Of a stretch of 64,000 nt of DNA, positions 18,189 to 27,326 are shown in pieces (the stretch's first letter is position 1; the number at the start of each line of letters is the position of its first letter). The notes under the pieces were generated by a model. It was not told the origin of the DNA. It did not search any database and saw only the letters and a list, made by a program, of their open reading frames with translations. Position numbers and translations under genes: made by a program. Origin of the DNA: Paenibacillus sp. BIC5C1 (GTDB taxonomy: Bacteria; Bacillota; Bacilli; Paenibacillales; Paenibacillaceae); the NCBI RefSeq assembly GCF_032399705.1, contig NZ_CP135922.1, forward strand, positions 6,882,001 through 6,946,000. The letters are read 5' to 3'.

Positions 18189-18596
18189 ATGAATTTACAG
18201 GAACCACGGTTACAAGGTGTACTCGTTACGCTGGAAGCCATTAATGGAAAATGGAAACCGCTCATCCTGTTTATTTTATTGAAGGAAGGCACGAAGCGAT
18301 TTGGTGAGCTAAGACGCATGATTCCCGATGTAGCGCAGGGCACGTTAACGAAACAGCTGCGCGAGCTGGAACAGGACCAGATTATTGTGCGCACTCTCTA
18401 TGGCGATGTTCCACCAAAGGTGGAATACAGCCTGTCCGCACACGGGCAGACGATTGGTACGCTGTTGGATGGCATGTGTGGCTGGGGCAAAGCGCATCTG
18501 GAATATTTGAATGAAACCCAGCAGAGATTTAATGCGGAGAAATTAGCCGGGACCTCCAACATGAAGCAAAAGCGGAATAAAAACAACAAGGTTTAG
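18189..18596 (+). CDS. HxlR-family transcriptional regulator
   Basis: A 135-residue winged-helix protein with the family signature [39 protein letters not shown] and a wing containing [13 protein letters not shown]. The ATG at 18189 is preferred because GAGG lies eight bases upstream; a GTG at 18180 overlaps that site. No redox-sensing cysteine is present near the N-terminus as in YodB-like members. It probably regulates the divergent SDR gene. Confidence 0.9.
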   Translation: MNLQEPRLQGVLVTLEAINGKWKPLILFILLKEGTKRFGELRRMIPDVAQGTLTKQLRELEQDQIIVRTLYGDVPPKVEYSLSAHGQTIGTLLDGMCGWGKAHLEYLNETQQRFNAEKLAGTSNMKQKRNKNNKV

Positions 18597-18685
18597 CCTT
18601 TTACCGTTTAGGAAACAAACTTGTTTAAGACAAGCACGTCAGCTATACTTTCGTTCAGATGCACAACGGGCGAGGGGGATATGTA

Positions 18686-19732
18686 ATGTTGCAGCTTTCG
18701 GAAAAACAGGCACAGGATATTGTCGATAAAATGATGCAAGACATTCCGTACAACATCAACATCATGAATGAGCAGGGCATTATCATTGGAAGCGGACAGA
18801 AGGAACGCGTAGGCACGATTCACCAGGGAGCGGTCCGTGCCCTGACCACCGGTGACCGCGTCGAGGTCTGGCAGGATGGCAAACTGGAGAAAATGGGCAC
18901 CAACGAACCGATTCGGATCAATCATCAGCATGTCGGTGTCATCGGCATATCCGGCCATCCGGATGAAGTCCGGCCGTTCTGCAACATTGTGCGTACAACC
19001 GTAGCTCTCCTGATCGAACAACGTAATCAATTGGAAAGTCTGGCCCATGAAGCTTCTCGGAAAAAAGCCTTTCTGGAACGGCTGCTTGCCCACTCCGGTT
19101 CCTATTCAGAGAAGATCAGGCGGGAAGCGGCGCAATACCATATCGATCTGCAGCTCCCGACGGTTCTATTATACATTCGCTTTCCCCATGAAGCCCCTGA
19201 GTTTGGCACGGAGACAAGCCGGGCATTACTACAGCTTCCCTCGTTCTCAATCGAGGAGAATGGTCACGTGCAGATTATTCTGATCCAGAGCGAATCGGAC
19301 GTTGACTCCATAATCCAGCTTGTACATCAGGAACAACCTCAAGCCTTCATCTCTGTTAGCAGACGGGATGCCAGTATATCCGCCAGTTATGAACAGGCAA
19401 GATCTGCGATGAATATTTTGCTCGCGCTTCGACCTGTGGCACCATTGATCCGTTATGATGATGTACAGTTTCTGGTGCGCTTCAGCAAAGCCAACCTGGC
19501 CCGCCATAACAATGTCGTCAGTAAGCTGGAGGACACAGCCGATCTGCTGGACACACTTCGCAGTTTCATTCATCACAATGGCAGCATGTCAACGACTGCA
19601 GAGGATCTCAACATCCATCGCAATACCCTGCAATATCGGCTCAAACGGATCCAGACCCTTACAGACAAAGATCCGCGCAATTGGCTGGAGCTCATTGAAC
19701 TTACCCACGGTCTACTCGCGTCTTATCAGTAG
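18686..19732 (+). CDS. cdaR: CdaR-type sugar diacid/glycerate regulator
   Basis: A 348-residue activator. The N-terminal diacid-recognition domain covers about residues 1-135 (SEKQAQDIVDKMMQDIPYN, IMNEQGIIIGSG, RVGTIHQGAVRAL). The C-terminal PucR-type helix-turn-helix contains STTAEDLNIHRNTLQYRLKR. The ATG at 18686 follows GAGGGGGA. In enterobacteria CdaR activates glucarate/galactarate/glycerate genes; here glycerate kinase and a GntP permease lie next door, convergent with it, so the assignment is well supported. In Bacillus the name CdaR is also used for an unrelated protein. Confidence 0.9.
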   Translation: MLQLSEKQAQDIVDKMMQDIPYNINIMNEQGIIIGSGQKERVGTIHQGAVRALTTGDRVEVWQDGKLEKMGTNEPIRINHQHVGVIGISGHPDEVRPFCNIVRTTVALLIEQRNQLESLAHEASRKKAFLERLLAHSGSYSEKIRREAAQYHIDLQLPTVLLYIRFPHEAPEFGTETSRALLQLPSFSIEENGHVQIILIQSESDVDSIIQLVHQEQPQAFISVSRRDASISASYEQARSAMNILLALRPVAPLIRYDDVQFLVRFSKANLARHNNVVSKLEDTADLLDTLRSFIHHNGSMSTTAEDLNIHRNTLQYRLKRIQTLTDKDPRNWLELIELTHGLLASYQ

Positions 19733-19744
19733 ATCCCACAACAA

Positions 19745-19802
19745 AAAGAGACTGAACCGGAATGCCCTGTTACTTGTGGACGTCCCTACGTTCAGTCTCT
19801 TT
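19745..19802. terminator. Bidirectional terminator
   Basis: Thirteen-base arms AAAGAGACTGAAC and GTTCAGTCTCTTT flank a 32-base loop between convergent cdaR-like and glycerate kinase genes. Confidence 0.75.
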
Positions 19803-19839
19803 ATACTCTTGGAACCCCTCATAACCGAACCACAGAATG

Positions 19840-20988
19840 TTAAGAAATCAGTCCCAATCTCAGCACCCTCGCAATATTCTCGGTTGTGCGCTCCACATTC
19901 TCCGGGCCTTCGCGCAGAAGTTGTTCCAGATCAGCCGCACCTGGCACAATACCAAACACCGCGTCAATACCTTCAGTGTACAACGTATCTATCCCTTCAC
20001 CAACGTAACCTGCAATGGCGATAACTGGCTTGCCTGCTTCCTTGGCTGCCCGTGCCACACCGTAAGGGGTCTTTCCAAATTTCGTTTGAAAATCAATGCC
20101 GCCTTCGCCCGTAAATACCACATCCGCATGTACCAGCTTATCACGCAATCCAGTGTATTCAATGACAATTTCAATGCCTTTGCGCAACACAGCCTGTGTA
20201 AAAATCAAAAGTCCTGCGCCCAAACCACCTGCTGCACCAGCACCCGGCACATCACGTATATCCTTGTGCAGCTGCTGTTTGACCACGTCCGCATAATGGG
20301 ATAGATTCGCATCCAGCACCTGCACCATCTCCGGTGTAGCTCCCTTCTGCGGTCCAAACACCCGCGAGGCGCCATGCTCCCCACATAACGGATTGGCTAC
20401 GTCACAGGCGACAATGAACTCCACATCCTGCAATCGTTCATCCAGTCCAGTCACATCGATATGCGCCAGCTGATCAAGTGCCCCACCTCCACGCGCAAGC
20501 GGCTGGCTGGCCGCATCCAGGAATTTTGCGCCAAGCGCTTCGGCCATACCTGTACCACCATCGTTAGTCGCACTGCCGCCGATTCCGATAATGATTTTGC
20601 GCATCCCCTGATCCAGACACGCCCGAATCAGCTCTCCAGTACCATAGGTTGTCGTGCGAAGCGGGTCCCGGGTTTCCTTGTTCACTAGATGTATACCGCT
20701 CGCCGATGCCATCTCAATCGCTGCCGTTAACCCATCGCCCAGTATGCCATACTGTGCCAGTACAGGCTGTCCCAGCGGCCCGCTCACCTCTCTTTGGTGA
20801 ATTACACCGCCAGAAGCATCCACCAGCGACTGCACGGTGCCTTCGCCTCCGTCAGCCATCGGTACATGAATATAGTTGGCGGTTGGATAGATTTTACGCA
20901 ACCCTTTTTCCATGGCCACACATACTTCTTTCGCTGTCATGCTCTCTTTAAATGAATCCGGTGCCAGTACAAATGTCGTCTCTCTCAT
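19840..20988 (-). CDS. glxK: Glycerate kinase
   Basis: A 382-residue enzyme of glycerate kinase type 1 (GarK/GlxK). Visible motifs are APDSFKESMTAKEVC at the start, MADGGEGT, GIGGSATNDGGTGM and FTGEGGIDFQTKFGKTP near the C-terminus. It phosphorylates D-glycerate with ATP to give 2-phosphoglycerate for glycolysis. The ATG at 20988 has GGGAG just upstream; an ATG 15 bases earlier does not. It lies 23 bases downstream of the permease gene and is probably co-transcribed with it. Confidence 0.93.
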   Translation of the reverse strand: MRETTFVLAPDSFKESMTAKEVCVAMEKGLRKIYPTANYIHVPMADGGEGTVQSLVDASGGVIHQREVSGPLGQPVLAQYGILGDGLTAAIEMASASGIHLVNKETRDPLRTTTYGTGELIRACLDQGMRKIIIGIGGSATNDGGTGMAEALGAKFLDAASQPLARGGGALDQLAHIDVTGLDERLQDVEFIVACDVANPLCGEHGASRVFGPQKGATPEMVQVLDANLSHYADVVKQQLHKDIRDVPGAGAAGGLGAGLLIFTQAVLRKGIEIVIEYTGLRDKLVHADVVFTGEGGIDFQTKFGKTPYGVARAAKEAGKPVIAIAGYVGEGIDTLYTEGIDAVFGIVPGAADLEQLLREGPENVERTTENIARVLRLGLIS

Positions 20989-21011
20989 CTTCTCCCACCC
21001 CATCCGTGTTA

Positions 21012-22307
21012 TTAAAGAATAAATCCGTAGATTAACGTCGCTACAATCGCCATCGTTCCACCCACGATCGCCTCATAAGGAATAACGCCCATCCGCTGCT
21101 TGATTGTCATCTTCATGCTGTCAGCCGAGACGTGGAAGTAATTGCCCTGTGGCAAGGAATCGATAACTGTCGCACCCGTGTGCACCATAACCGCCGCTGC
21201 GAGCGGAGCGGTCCCCATGTTCAGAATTGCATCTCCGAATGAACCGGTGGCAAGGATAACTCCTGTCGAGGTGGAAGCCGTCGCTGCCGCCATCAGAATA
21301 CCAGCAATCGGCGCCAGGAAAGTACCAGATATCCCGGATGCTTCAATAAGACTTACCACCTGACCTGACAGGTCGGATGCAGAGATCAGTCCCGCAATGC
21401 CACCGGCTCCGACCAGAATAAGCACGGTGGCAGTCATTTTATTCAACCCAGAAGTCGTGTATTTCACAATGTTTTTGCTCTGCCCCATCGCCAGCATACC
21501 GATAATACCCGCAATCGGGAGAATGTACATCGCATCCACTTTGAATGTAGATAGTGCTGTTATACCTGTAATGGAGCCGATCGGATTAATCATCAGAAGA
21601 ATGATGGCAACTAATGGTGCCACAATCGCTTTTTTCAGTGGTGGGTACTGTGATGTATCCACATCACCCTGCTCCGCTTCCTGATCGGTTACCATTACAC
21701 CCTTGTTTTTAAGCATTGAAGCTACGATAACAGTTACAATTAATCCGCAGATGGCTGGAATCACACCTGCCAGCATGACATTGCTGAGATCCAGATCGAA
21801 TCCCCGCGCCGCAGCAATCGTATTGGGATTTGGGGAGATAATATTCCCCGCCTTGCCTCCACCGGATAAAGCCAGCAAAAGCGCCAGCTTGGATATGCCC
21901 ATTTTGTTACCGACGGATAGCGCAATTGGCGCTACAATCAGTACGGCCACGGGAATAAATACCCCAACGGCTGTAATAATCATCGTTGCCAGCGCCAAAG
22001 CCAGAATGGCCTTGCTGCCGCCAAATTTTCGCACGATGGCCTGGGCGATTGTCTCAGCTGCCCCCGACTCCATCATGACACCAGCCAGCACCCCGGCTGC
22101 CAAAACGCGGAGCACGGTACCCATGACACTTTGTGTGCCGTTCACCAGTATATTTACGGTCTCTTCCAGATTGGCTCCGCCAATTAAAGCGCCTACAATT
22201 GCGCCCAGAAATAAAGAGTAGACCGGATTCAGCTTCTTCAGAATCAGTATAATCGCAATCGCAAGTCCTGCCAGCGCGCCGATCCAGCTAATTGTTAAAG
22301 GTTCCAT
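21012..22307 (-). CDS. GntP-family gluconate/glycerate permease
   Basis: A 431-residue transporter with about 12 membrane segments and the family motif ISPNPNTIAAARGFDL. Other conserved parts are GAIVGALIGGANLEETV and LPQGNYFHVSADSM near the C-terminus. The ATG at 22307 has GGGGGG nine bases upstream. Given the glycerate kinase and CdaR-type regulator beside it, glycerate is the likeliest substrate, with gluconate or a sugar diacid as alternatives. Confidence 0.9.
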   Translation of the reverse strand: MEPLTISWIGALAGLAIAIILILKKLNPVYSLFLGAIVGALIGGANLEETVNILVNGTQSVMGTVLRVLAAGVLAGVMMESGAAETIAQAIVRKFGGSKAILALALATMIITAVGVFIPVAVLIVAPIALSVGNKMGISKLALLLALSGGGKAGNIISPNPNTIAAARGFDLDLSNVMLAGVIPAICGLIVTVIVASMLKNKGVMVTDQEAEQGDVDTSQYPPLKKAIVAPLVAIILLMINPIGSITGITALSTFKVDAMYILPIAGIIGMLAMGQSKNIVKYTTSGLNKMTATVLILVGAGGIAGLISASDLSGQVVSLIEASGISGTFLAPIAGILMAAATASTSTGVILATGSFGDAILNMGTAPLAAAVMVHTGATVIDSLPQGNYFHVSADSMKMTIKQRMGVIPYEAIVGGTMAIVATLIYGFIL

Positions 22308-22345
22308 TGTCCATTGCCCCCCATGCACTTGTTGAACACGCTTTC

Positions 22346-22416
22346 ATTATAGTTGCTGGTGAGCCAAATAAATATTGATGAACAGACGAAATTCATTGTG
22401 CACATGCACAATGAAT
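22346..22416 (-). promoter_or_regulatory. gntP/glxK promoter with candidate CdaR activator site
   Basis: A TATAAT -10 (minus strand, 22346-22351) has a poor -35 at the right distance. A perfect inverted repeat, ATTCATTGTGCA-CA-TGCACAATGAAT (22391-22416), is centred about 64 bases before the predicted start site. This is where a class I activator would bind. The half-site TGCACAA also occurs at 18660, just ahead of the cdaR-like start. Confidence 0.65.
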
Positions 22417-22469
22417 AGTGGCAGGACCGAATATCCTGCCACCATTACACTAGCGTGCTTGGCCACTTC

Positions 22470-22904
22470 CTAGAGTAGCACACGGTGTTCCATTATATTT
22501 TTCATACTGATATGGGATTTGGATGGCCCTAGCTTCACAAGGGAGTCCTGGAACTCCGCAAGTTCTTCAATGGTTGCCGTCTGTACCTTGATCAGATAGT
22601 TGTACTCACCGCTAATCCGATATAAATCCGTGACCTCAACCGCCTGTTCACAGAAGCGAACGAATTCCTCACAATGCTCTGTTTTGAGCAAAATAAAAGT
22701 CGTTGTTCCACGGTTTAGTTTGGCCAGATCATAGATGGTTGAATATCCCGATATGACCCCATTTTCCTCCAGTTTGAGAATTCTCTCCTTGACCGAAGGT
22801 TGGGACATGTTCACCTCTTTGCTAATCTGTACAATCGGCAGGCGTGCATGGTGCTGCAGCAAACGCATAATCTGCTGGTCGATCTCATCTATAACATAAC
22901 CCAT
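22470..22904 (-). CDS. Lrp/AsnC-family transcriptional regulator
   Basis: A 144-residue protein. The N-terminal helix-turn-helix reads IDEIDQQIMRLLQHHARLP and VNMSQPSVKERILKLEENG; the C-terminal RAM domain (about 65-144) binds amino acids in this family (DLYRISGEYNYLIKVQT). The gene diverges from the VOC protein at 23066. Its target and effector cannot be told from sequence; it is separated from gntP by 160 bases and is probably transcribed alone. Confidence 0.92.
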   Translation of the reverse strand: MGYVIDEIDQQIMRLLQHHARLPIVQISKEVNMSQPSVKERILKLEENGVISGYSTIYDLAKLNRGTTTFILLKTEHCEEFVRFCEQAVEVTDLYRISGEYNYLIKVQTATIEELAEFQDSLVKLGPSKSHISMKNIMEHRVLL

Positions 22905-23065
22905 TTGTAGACCCTCCTGAGTATCAGGCTAATTTAATAAGTTTTTTGGGATAAAAGAACTCATAAATTACAACTCTTACTCCATTATATCCTTTGATAT
23001 CGCATGGTTCCAATGCACCGTTCCCTTTATACTTTAGAAAACAATCTGAAGAAGGAGTGATGAGC

Positions 23066-23527
23066 ATGAGTGTAAACGGACTTGCTCACGTAGCCATTCA
23101 AGCACGTAATTATAAGGATACCCTCTCATTTTATACCGATGTATTAGGATTTAAAGTTGGCCACTCCTGGAGTCTGCCCGTCTTTCAAATTACCGAGGCG
23201 TGCATGCTGATCTCACCGGATCAACGCACCTGCATTGAACTGTTTGACCCCGGAGCCGTAATCGCGGCCGAAGGCGAACCAGCAGACTCTCCCGAAGCAG
23301 TGAAACATGGGGCCTTGCTGCATTTCGCCTTTTACGTAGACAATGTGGAAGAGATATACGAGCGAGCGCTTGCTCATGGTGCCAAGCCTTATGTTCAACC
23401 CGATTGGATCTCACTTGGTGAACCTCCACTTCAAGTTCGAAATGCGGTTGTGCATAGTCCAAATGGTGAAGTAATCGAATTCCTCGAAGAGGTTGATTTT
23501 GACCGTTCCTCTACACCATCGATTTAA
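23066..23527 (+). CDS. VOC-family glyoxalase/dioxygenase-like protein
   Basis: A 153-residue single-domain protein of the vicinal oxygen chelate superfamily: two beta-alpha-beta-beta-beta modules with a metal-ligand histidine in GLAHVAIQA, a glutamate in CIELFDPG and LLHFAFYVDN in the second half, ending with SPNGEVIEFLEE. The ATG at 23066 has AAGGAG eight bases upstream. Lactoylglutathione-lyase-like or lyase activities are possible; the substrate is unknown. Confidence 0.87.
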   Translation: MSVNGLAHVAIQARNYKDTLSFYTDVLGFKVGHSWSLPVFQITEACMLISPDQRTCIELFDPGAVIAAEGEPADSPEAVKHGALLHFAFYVDNVEEIYERALAHGAKPYVQPDWISLGEPPLQVRNAVVHSPNGEVIEFLEEVDFDRSSTPSI

Positions 23528-23541
23528 GGTTATGCAAACCG

Positions 23542-23580
23542 AACAGCCTGTTGCCCGGAAATCCGTGGCGGCAGGCTGTT
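23542..23580 (+). terminator. Terminator of the VOC gene
   Basis: Arms AACAGCCTG and CAGGCTGTT, extended by inner GCC/GGC pairs, are followed by TTTTATA. Confidence 0.82.
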
Positions 23581-23647
23581 TTATACTATGTTATTTGAGC
23601 AATAGGACAGCGAGCGTATGGGCACTCCTTGCCCTCATTCCCTCTCT

Positions 23648-24187
23648 TCAATCCGGCGTATAATCGCTTAACTTCCCTTCATACACCAGCTGCAGTTGTT
23701 CACTTTGGCGAAAATCATCCGGGGTCACCAGCGCAGGCAGCTTGTTCCACAGTTTGATGCCTGAACGTTGCAGAATCTCGGCAACAAATTGCGAGCAAAA
23801 GTAGGAGTTGCTGAACTCTACTGGCTCCTTCAACGTAATGCCAATCACACCAAGCAGATTGTACATATATTTCTGGCGGCTGCGAATGAAGATGTGCAGC
23901 ACCCGTTTCATTTTTTCCACCTCACGCTCCGTCACCTGAAGCTCATAAATGACACATGTGGTATTTGGATACTTGCTGTATGTACCTGTCTGAATATCTT
24001 CCTTCACGAACCCGCCGTTCAGCGGATTGCTCGGATGCTTGCGACCAAAGCTGTACAGCTCGGATAATTCCCGGTCAAATGAGATGGAGGCATGGTTGTA
24101 TGGTGCTCTCGTGTAACTTTGAATGACTTTGGTAAACAACGTTCCCGTATTCGTAAGCAGGATATAGATGGAGCGTGGTTCTGTCAT
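23648..24187 (-). CDS. YiiX-like permuted papain-fold hydrolase
   Basis: A 179-residue soluble protein. The likely catalytic histidine is in TRAPYNHASISFD near the N-terminus and the cysteine in FSNSYFCSQFVAEIL near the C-terminus, the circularly permuted order of YiiX/YaeF-type NlpC/P60 proteins. No signal peptide, so it is presumably cytosolic. The ATG at 24187 follows AGGGG at ten bases. Members act on amides, thioesters or peptidoglycan-like substrates; the real substrate is unknown. Confidence 0.75.
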   Translation of the reverse strand: MTEPRSIYILLTNTGTLFTKVIQSYTRAPYNHASISFDRELSELYSFGRKHPSNPLNGGFVKEDIQTGTYSKYPNTTCVIYELQVTEREVEKMKRVLHIFIRSRQKYMYNLLGVIGITLKEPVEFSNSYFCSQFVAEILQRSGIKLWNKLPALVTPDDFRQSEQLQLVYEGKLSDYTPD

Positions 24188-24283
24188 AACGAAATTTCCC
24201 CTTATCAAGTTGGTACTATTCCTTCATAATAACATAGGTACCCTATATTGGAATCTTACTTCTGGATAAGCAGGTGATTGTAC

Positions 24284-25201
24284 TTGAGCAGTTCACTCTT
24301 TACCTTAACACTGATTTTTATTGCTTTACTGGTCATACATATCGTGTACAAAATCATTACGAAGCTTCAGCCGGACAAGGATTATTCGGGCATTGGCAAC
24401 AAAATCAAAACCTGGTGGGGCATGTTGGTCATCTTCTGCCTCGCCACCCTCTTCAATCCGATTGTCTCCTTGATCTCTCTTATGGTACTCACCTTTTTCG
24501 CGCTGAAGGAGTACTTCTCCATGATCCGCAGCACCCGCAAAGCTGATCGTAGGTTGTTTCTATGGGCGTATCTGGCGATTCCGGTACAGTTCTACTGGAT
24601 CTATATTGGATGGTATGGGATGTTTATCGTGTTTATTCCGCTATATGTCTTCCTGGTGTTGCCCCTGCCACGTCTGATTAATAAGGGCACAGTTGGCTTC
24701 CTTCGCAGTGTCAGCTCGACGCAATGGGGTTTGATGCTGATGGTATTTGGACTTAGTCATCTGGCCTACTTCCCGTTCGCAACACCGGAATATGGTTCAA
24801 AGCTTGTCCTGTTCCTGGTCGTGTTAACCCAGCTGAATGATGTGGTGCATTATCTGGCCTCGCTCTATCTGGGCAAACGTAAAGTGGTGCCCACGGCCAA
24901 TCCTTTTTTGACATGGGAAGGGTTCGCCTGTGCATTCGTTATAACCACCGCTGCCTCTTATTTCATTCATCCTTACCTGACTCCGTTTGATGCACGTTTC
25001 GCGCTTTTCATCGGTGTGTTAATCGCTCTGGCTGGGTTCTTCGGAAGTCTGACGGTTTCTGTTCTGAAGCGGGATTTGTTAATCGGAGATGACAATAAGT
25101 TCGATGCGCTGAAAAAAAGCTACCTGAGCCGGGTCGACAGCCTGACGTACACCTCTCCGGTCATGTTCCACGTGGTGCGTTATTTCTTCGACTTTATGTA
25201 G
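24284..25201 (+). CDS. CdsA-like phosphatidate cytidylyltransferase family protein
   Basis: A 305-residue polytopic membrane protein with eight or so hydrophobic segments. The C-terminal half has the CTP-transferase-like NDVVHYLASLYLGKRKVVP, FLTWEGFACAF and GFFGSLTVSVLKRDLLIGD. In CdsA the signature is Sx3LKRxxxxKDxxxxxPGHGGxxDRxD; only the SVLKRDL part is clearly kept, followed by VDSL, so the canonical magnesium-binding end has diverged. Start chosen is TTG at 24284, seven bases after AGGTG. It may use a different lipid or nucleotide than housekeeping CdsA. Confidence 0.72.
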   Translation: MSSSLFTLTLIFIALLVIHIVYKIITKLQPDKDYSGIGNKIKTWWGMLVIFCLATLFNPIVSLISLMVLTFFALKEYFSMIRSTRKADRRLFLWAYLAIPVQFYWIYIGWYGMFIVFIPLYVFLVLPLPRLINKGTVGFLRSVSSTQWGLMLMVFGLSHLAYFPFATPEYGSKLVLFLVVLTQLNDVVHYLASLYLGKRKVVPTANPFLTWEGFACAFVITTAASYFIHPYLTPFDARFALFIGVLIALAGFFGSLTVSVLKRDLLIGDDNKFDALKKSYLSRVDSLTYTSPVMFHVVRYFFDFM

Positions 25202-25274
25202 GAGCAGCAGTATCTGTTACAGATACGAGGTGCGGAAACGCTCAGTCGATAGAACAAAGTGAGAGCTCACAATA

Positions 25275-25299
25275 AAAAGCAGCCTTTACGGCTGCTTTT
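25275..25299. terminator. Bidirectional terminator
   Basis: Perfect ten-base arms AAAAGCAGCC and GGCTGCTTTT with a five-base loop, between convergent genes. Confidence 0.9.
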
Positions 25300-25400
25300 A
25301 CTCATTTATGGGCGAAATGAAGGCGCATGTATAATGTGCCTATTTCATTTTCCATTTTTGAATCCACAGAAAAGACGGCACATAACTATGATTTGCCTGA

Positions 25401-25982
25401 TTATTTTAATTTAATTTCCTTCTCCGAGGTCACTTCTTTCCCCTCTTCATTGGTAAACACAAACGTGGCTTTGCCACGTTCACCCTTCATCTCATCCGAA
25501 TAGATAAATCCGGAGAATTGCCCGTCACCACTGATATAAAACCCCTCTTTTCCATTCGCGCCATGCTCGATCGCTTCTTTGTAGGAATTCACAATCGTTA
25601 CCGTGTTGGACGTCCAGCGCATCTCGGATAAAGCGTAGCCCTCAGGAATTTGTTTTATCGCAAAATCAAAGCTATTGCCCTCGGACGGCTTATCCGTCTG
25701 GTCAATGACGATCATGACCTGTCCTTCCGCATCAGCGGAGGATTCCGATTGGGCCGTAGGCTTGCCTTCATTTCCACTTTCATTCGCCTGATTATTGTTA
25801 TTCTTCGCCTCAATATTGGGAACGGAACTATTTCCTGCTTCCTCTATGGGCTGCTTCGATTGTGGATAGGCGTGTTCCTGTACGGATTCGTTGTTGTTTT
25901 TCGCCCCACATGCACTGGTCAACAGCAAAATACATAGCGCAGACACCCAGAGTATAGATTTATTTTTATTTTTTTTCATCAT
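25401..25982 (-). CDS. Secreted lipoprotein of unknown function
   Basis: A 193-residue protein with a lipobox LLLTSAC giving a lipidated cysteine near residue 24. A long Asn/Glu/Ser-rich linker (about 25-85) is followed by a beta-rich domain of about 105 residues. The start at 25982 follows GGAGGGAG. The domain is not one I can name. It should sit on the outer face of the cytoplasmic membrane. Confidence 0.75.
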   Translation of the reverse strand: MMKKNKNKSILWVSALCILLLTSACGAKNNNESVQEHAYPQSKQPIEEAGNSSVPNIEAKNNNNQANESGNEGKPTAQSESSADAEGQVMIVIDQTDKPSEGNSFDFAIKQIPEGYALSEMRWTSNTVTIVNSYKEAIEHGANGKEGFYISGDGQFSGFIYSDEMKGERGKATFVFTNEEGKEVTSEKEIKLK

Positions 25983-26133
25983 TGGAACTCCCTCCATTGA
26001 TCTAAAGTAACAAGCACGATGCATTCACCCAAAGAGAACTTTCCATTCAGCACTTCTATAGTAATTACTACACCATATCGTCTCACATTAAGCTCCATAT
26101 TATGTAAATGAGTTATAAAACAGCTCGATTATT

Positions 26134-26283
26134 TCATCAATTGTGCGTGTTCACCAGAATGGATCAGGCGTAAAAAGGGGGCAAAGCAAGCGATCGGACG
26201 TTCCCGCGGAGTACGAAGCACCAAAATTCATGCCGTAGTTGATGCACTTGGAAAACGGATGTTGAAGTTCCTGACTCTGTCCA
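26134..26283 (+). pseudogene. Remnant of an IS5-type transposase
   Basis: Reading from 26137, one frame gives SIVRVHQNGSGVKRG and, after a frameshift near 26180, another gives AKQAIGRSRGVRSTKIHAVV followed by DALGKR. This matches the conserved middle of IS5-family DDE transposases, where a catalytic aspartate lies in the HAVVDALG segment. Neither end of an element nor the rest of the gene is present, so this is a decayed fragment. Confidence 0.8.
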
Positions 26284-26319
26284 GGACTTTATTGGAAATT
26301 GTTGATTGTGATTTAGATA

Positions 26320-26361
26320 ACATAAAGTTAACCATATTCATAAATAATGTTAATTTTATGT
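26320..26361. repeat. AT-rich inverted repeat
   Basis: Arms ACATAAAGTTAAC and GTTAATTTTATGT pair with one wobble around a 16-base loop. It lies just past the IS5 remnant and 270 bases before the next gene; it may be a regulatory structure or a remnant of an element end. Confidence 0.4.
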
Positions 26362-26633
26362 CATTCATCACTTAAATTGCTCTGATATAATTTCTGCTAG
26401 GTAGATAAAAGGGGAATAAATTGTTGAAAAATGAGCGACATCGAAAAATAAAGTAACAGCATCCCCCCCATTTGATATACAGCAGGGAAGGATTACTCGC
26501 TGCATGGAAATAGCTTTTAGCACATGGTGATATAAAAAACGATGGAACAGGAGATTTTAATCCATACGGGGATTAACTCAGTTATCAAGCGAGTAACTTG
26601 CGAAAACATTATTTTATAGTAGGAGTGTGAGAT

Positions 26634-27236
26634 ATGAAAAAAACATTATTGGCTTGTATGATGATAATGCTGATGTTAGCATCAGCTTGTGGAAAGGTTG
26701 AAACGATTTCAAGTTCAAATACATCTAGTGAGCCAAAACCTGAAGCAAAGGAGTCTACCAGTCCAGCTAGCACCTCCGAGTATTGTTCGCAAGGACGTGA
26801 AAAATTGGATAGTGAAACTGAAAAATTTATTTACGGAACTTGGAAAGTCAAGAAGCACCTTGGGTTTGCAAATTCTTATAATGATGCTTCTGAATATCCA
26901 ACAGGGCAAAAATTTATTGGAGATGAAATTGTAATCAAAAAAGACTTTTTTTCATCAAAAGGATTAAAAAACTATAGTAATTATCAATATGAGCTGAAGA
27001 ATCCATTATATGAAATTACATCAACATGCGATAACGCTGACGCATTTTATAGACTATATAAAATAGATATGCCGGATCTGAATGCTAATGATTTAGTAAA
27101 AGCCATCGATATAAGTGATCCATCAACAAAGCTCAGTATACCTGTTAGCGTAAGTTTCTTTGTTGTTAATAACGATAGGCTGATCTTATTATCAGAGGCG
27201 ACTATTTTTGAGCTTGAAAAACAGATGACTAAATGA
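26634..27236 (+). CDS. AT-rich lipoprotein of unknown function
   Basis: A 200-residue protein with a typical lipoprotein signal (MLMLASAC, cysteine at about 19), a Ser/Pro/Glu-rich linker and a C-terminal domain containing FIYGTWKVKKHLGFANSYND. The FIYGTWKV pattern is common in small Bacillales lipoproteins of unknown role. TAGGAGTGTG lies upstream of the ATG. Its base composition is clearly more AT-rich than the flanking housekeeping genes, consistent with acquisition. Confidence 0.75.
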   Translation: MKKTLLACMMIMLMLASACGKVETISSSNTSSEPKPEAKESTSPASTSEYCSQGREKLDSETEKFIYGTWKVKKHLGFANSYNDASEYPTGQKFIGDEIVIKKDFFSSKGLKNYSNYQYELKNPLYEITSTCDNADAFYRLYKIDMPDLNANDLVKAIDISDPSTKLSIPVSVSFFVVNNDRLILLSEATIFELEKQMTK

Positions 27237-27270
27237 GTTTGCTTGTGGTAATAAATTCTGTGATAAAAGA

Positions 27271-27303
27271 AAGAAAGGTCAGCCATAAAGGCTGACCTTT
27301 CTT
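27271..27303. terminator. Bidirectional terminator
   Basis: Perfect 14-base arms AAGAAAGGTCAGCC and GGCTGACCTTTCTT with a five-base loop. Confidence 0.9.
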
Positions 27304-27326
27304 GTTTGTGTTGTAAGACGATTGAA

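Noticed and set aside
25163..25178. Possible third parS site (TGTTCCACGTGGTGCG)
   Set aside because: Only the first 11 bases match and it lies inside a coding region.
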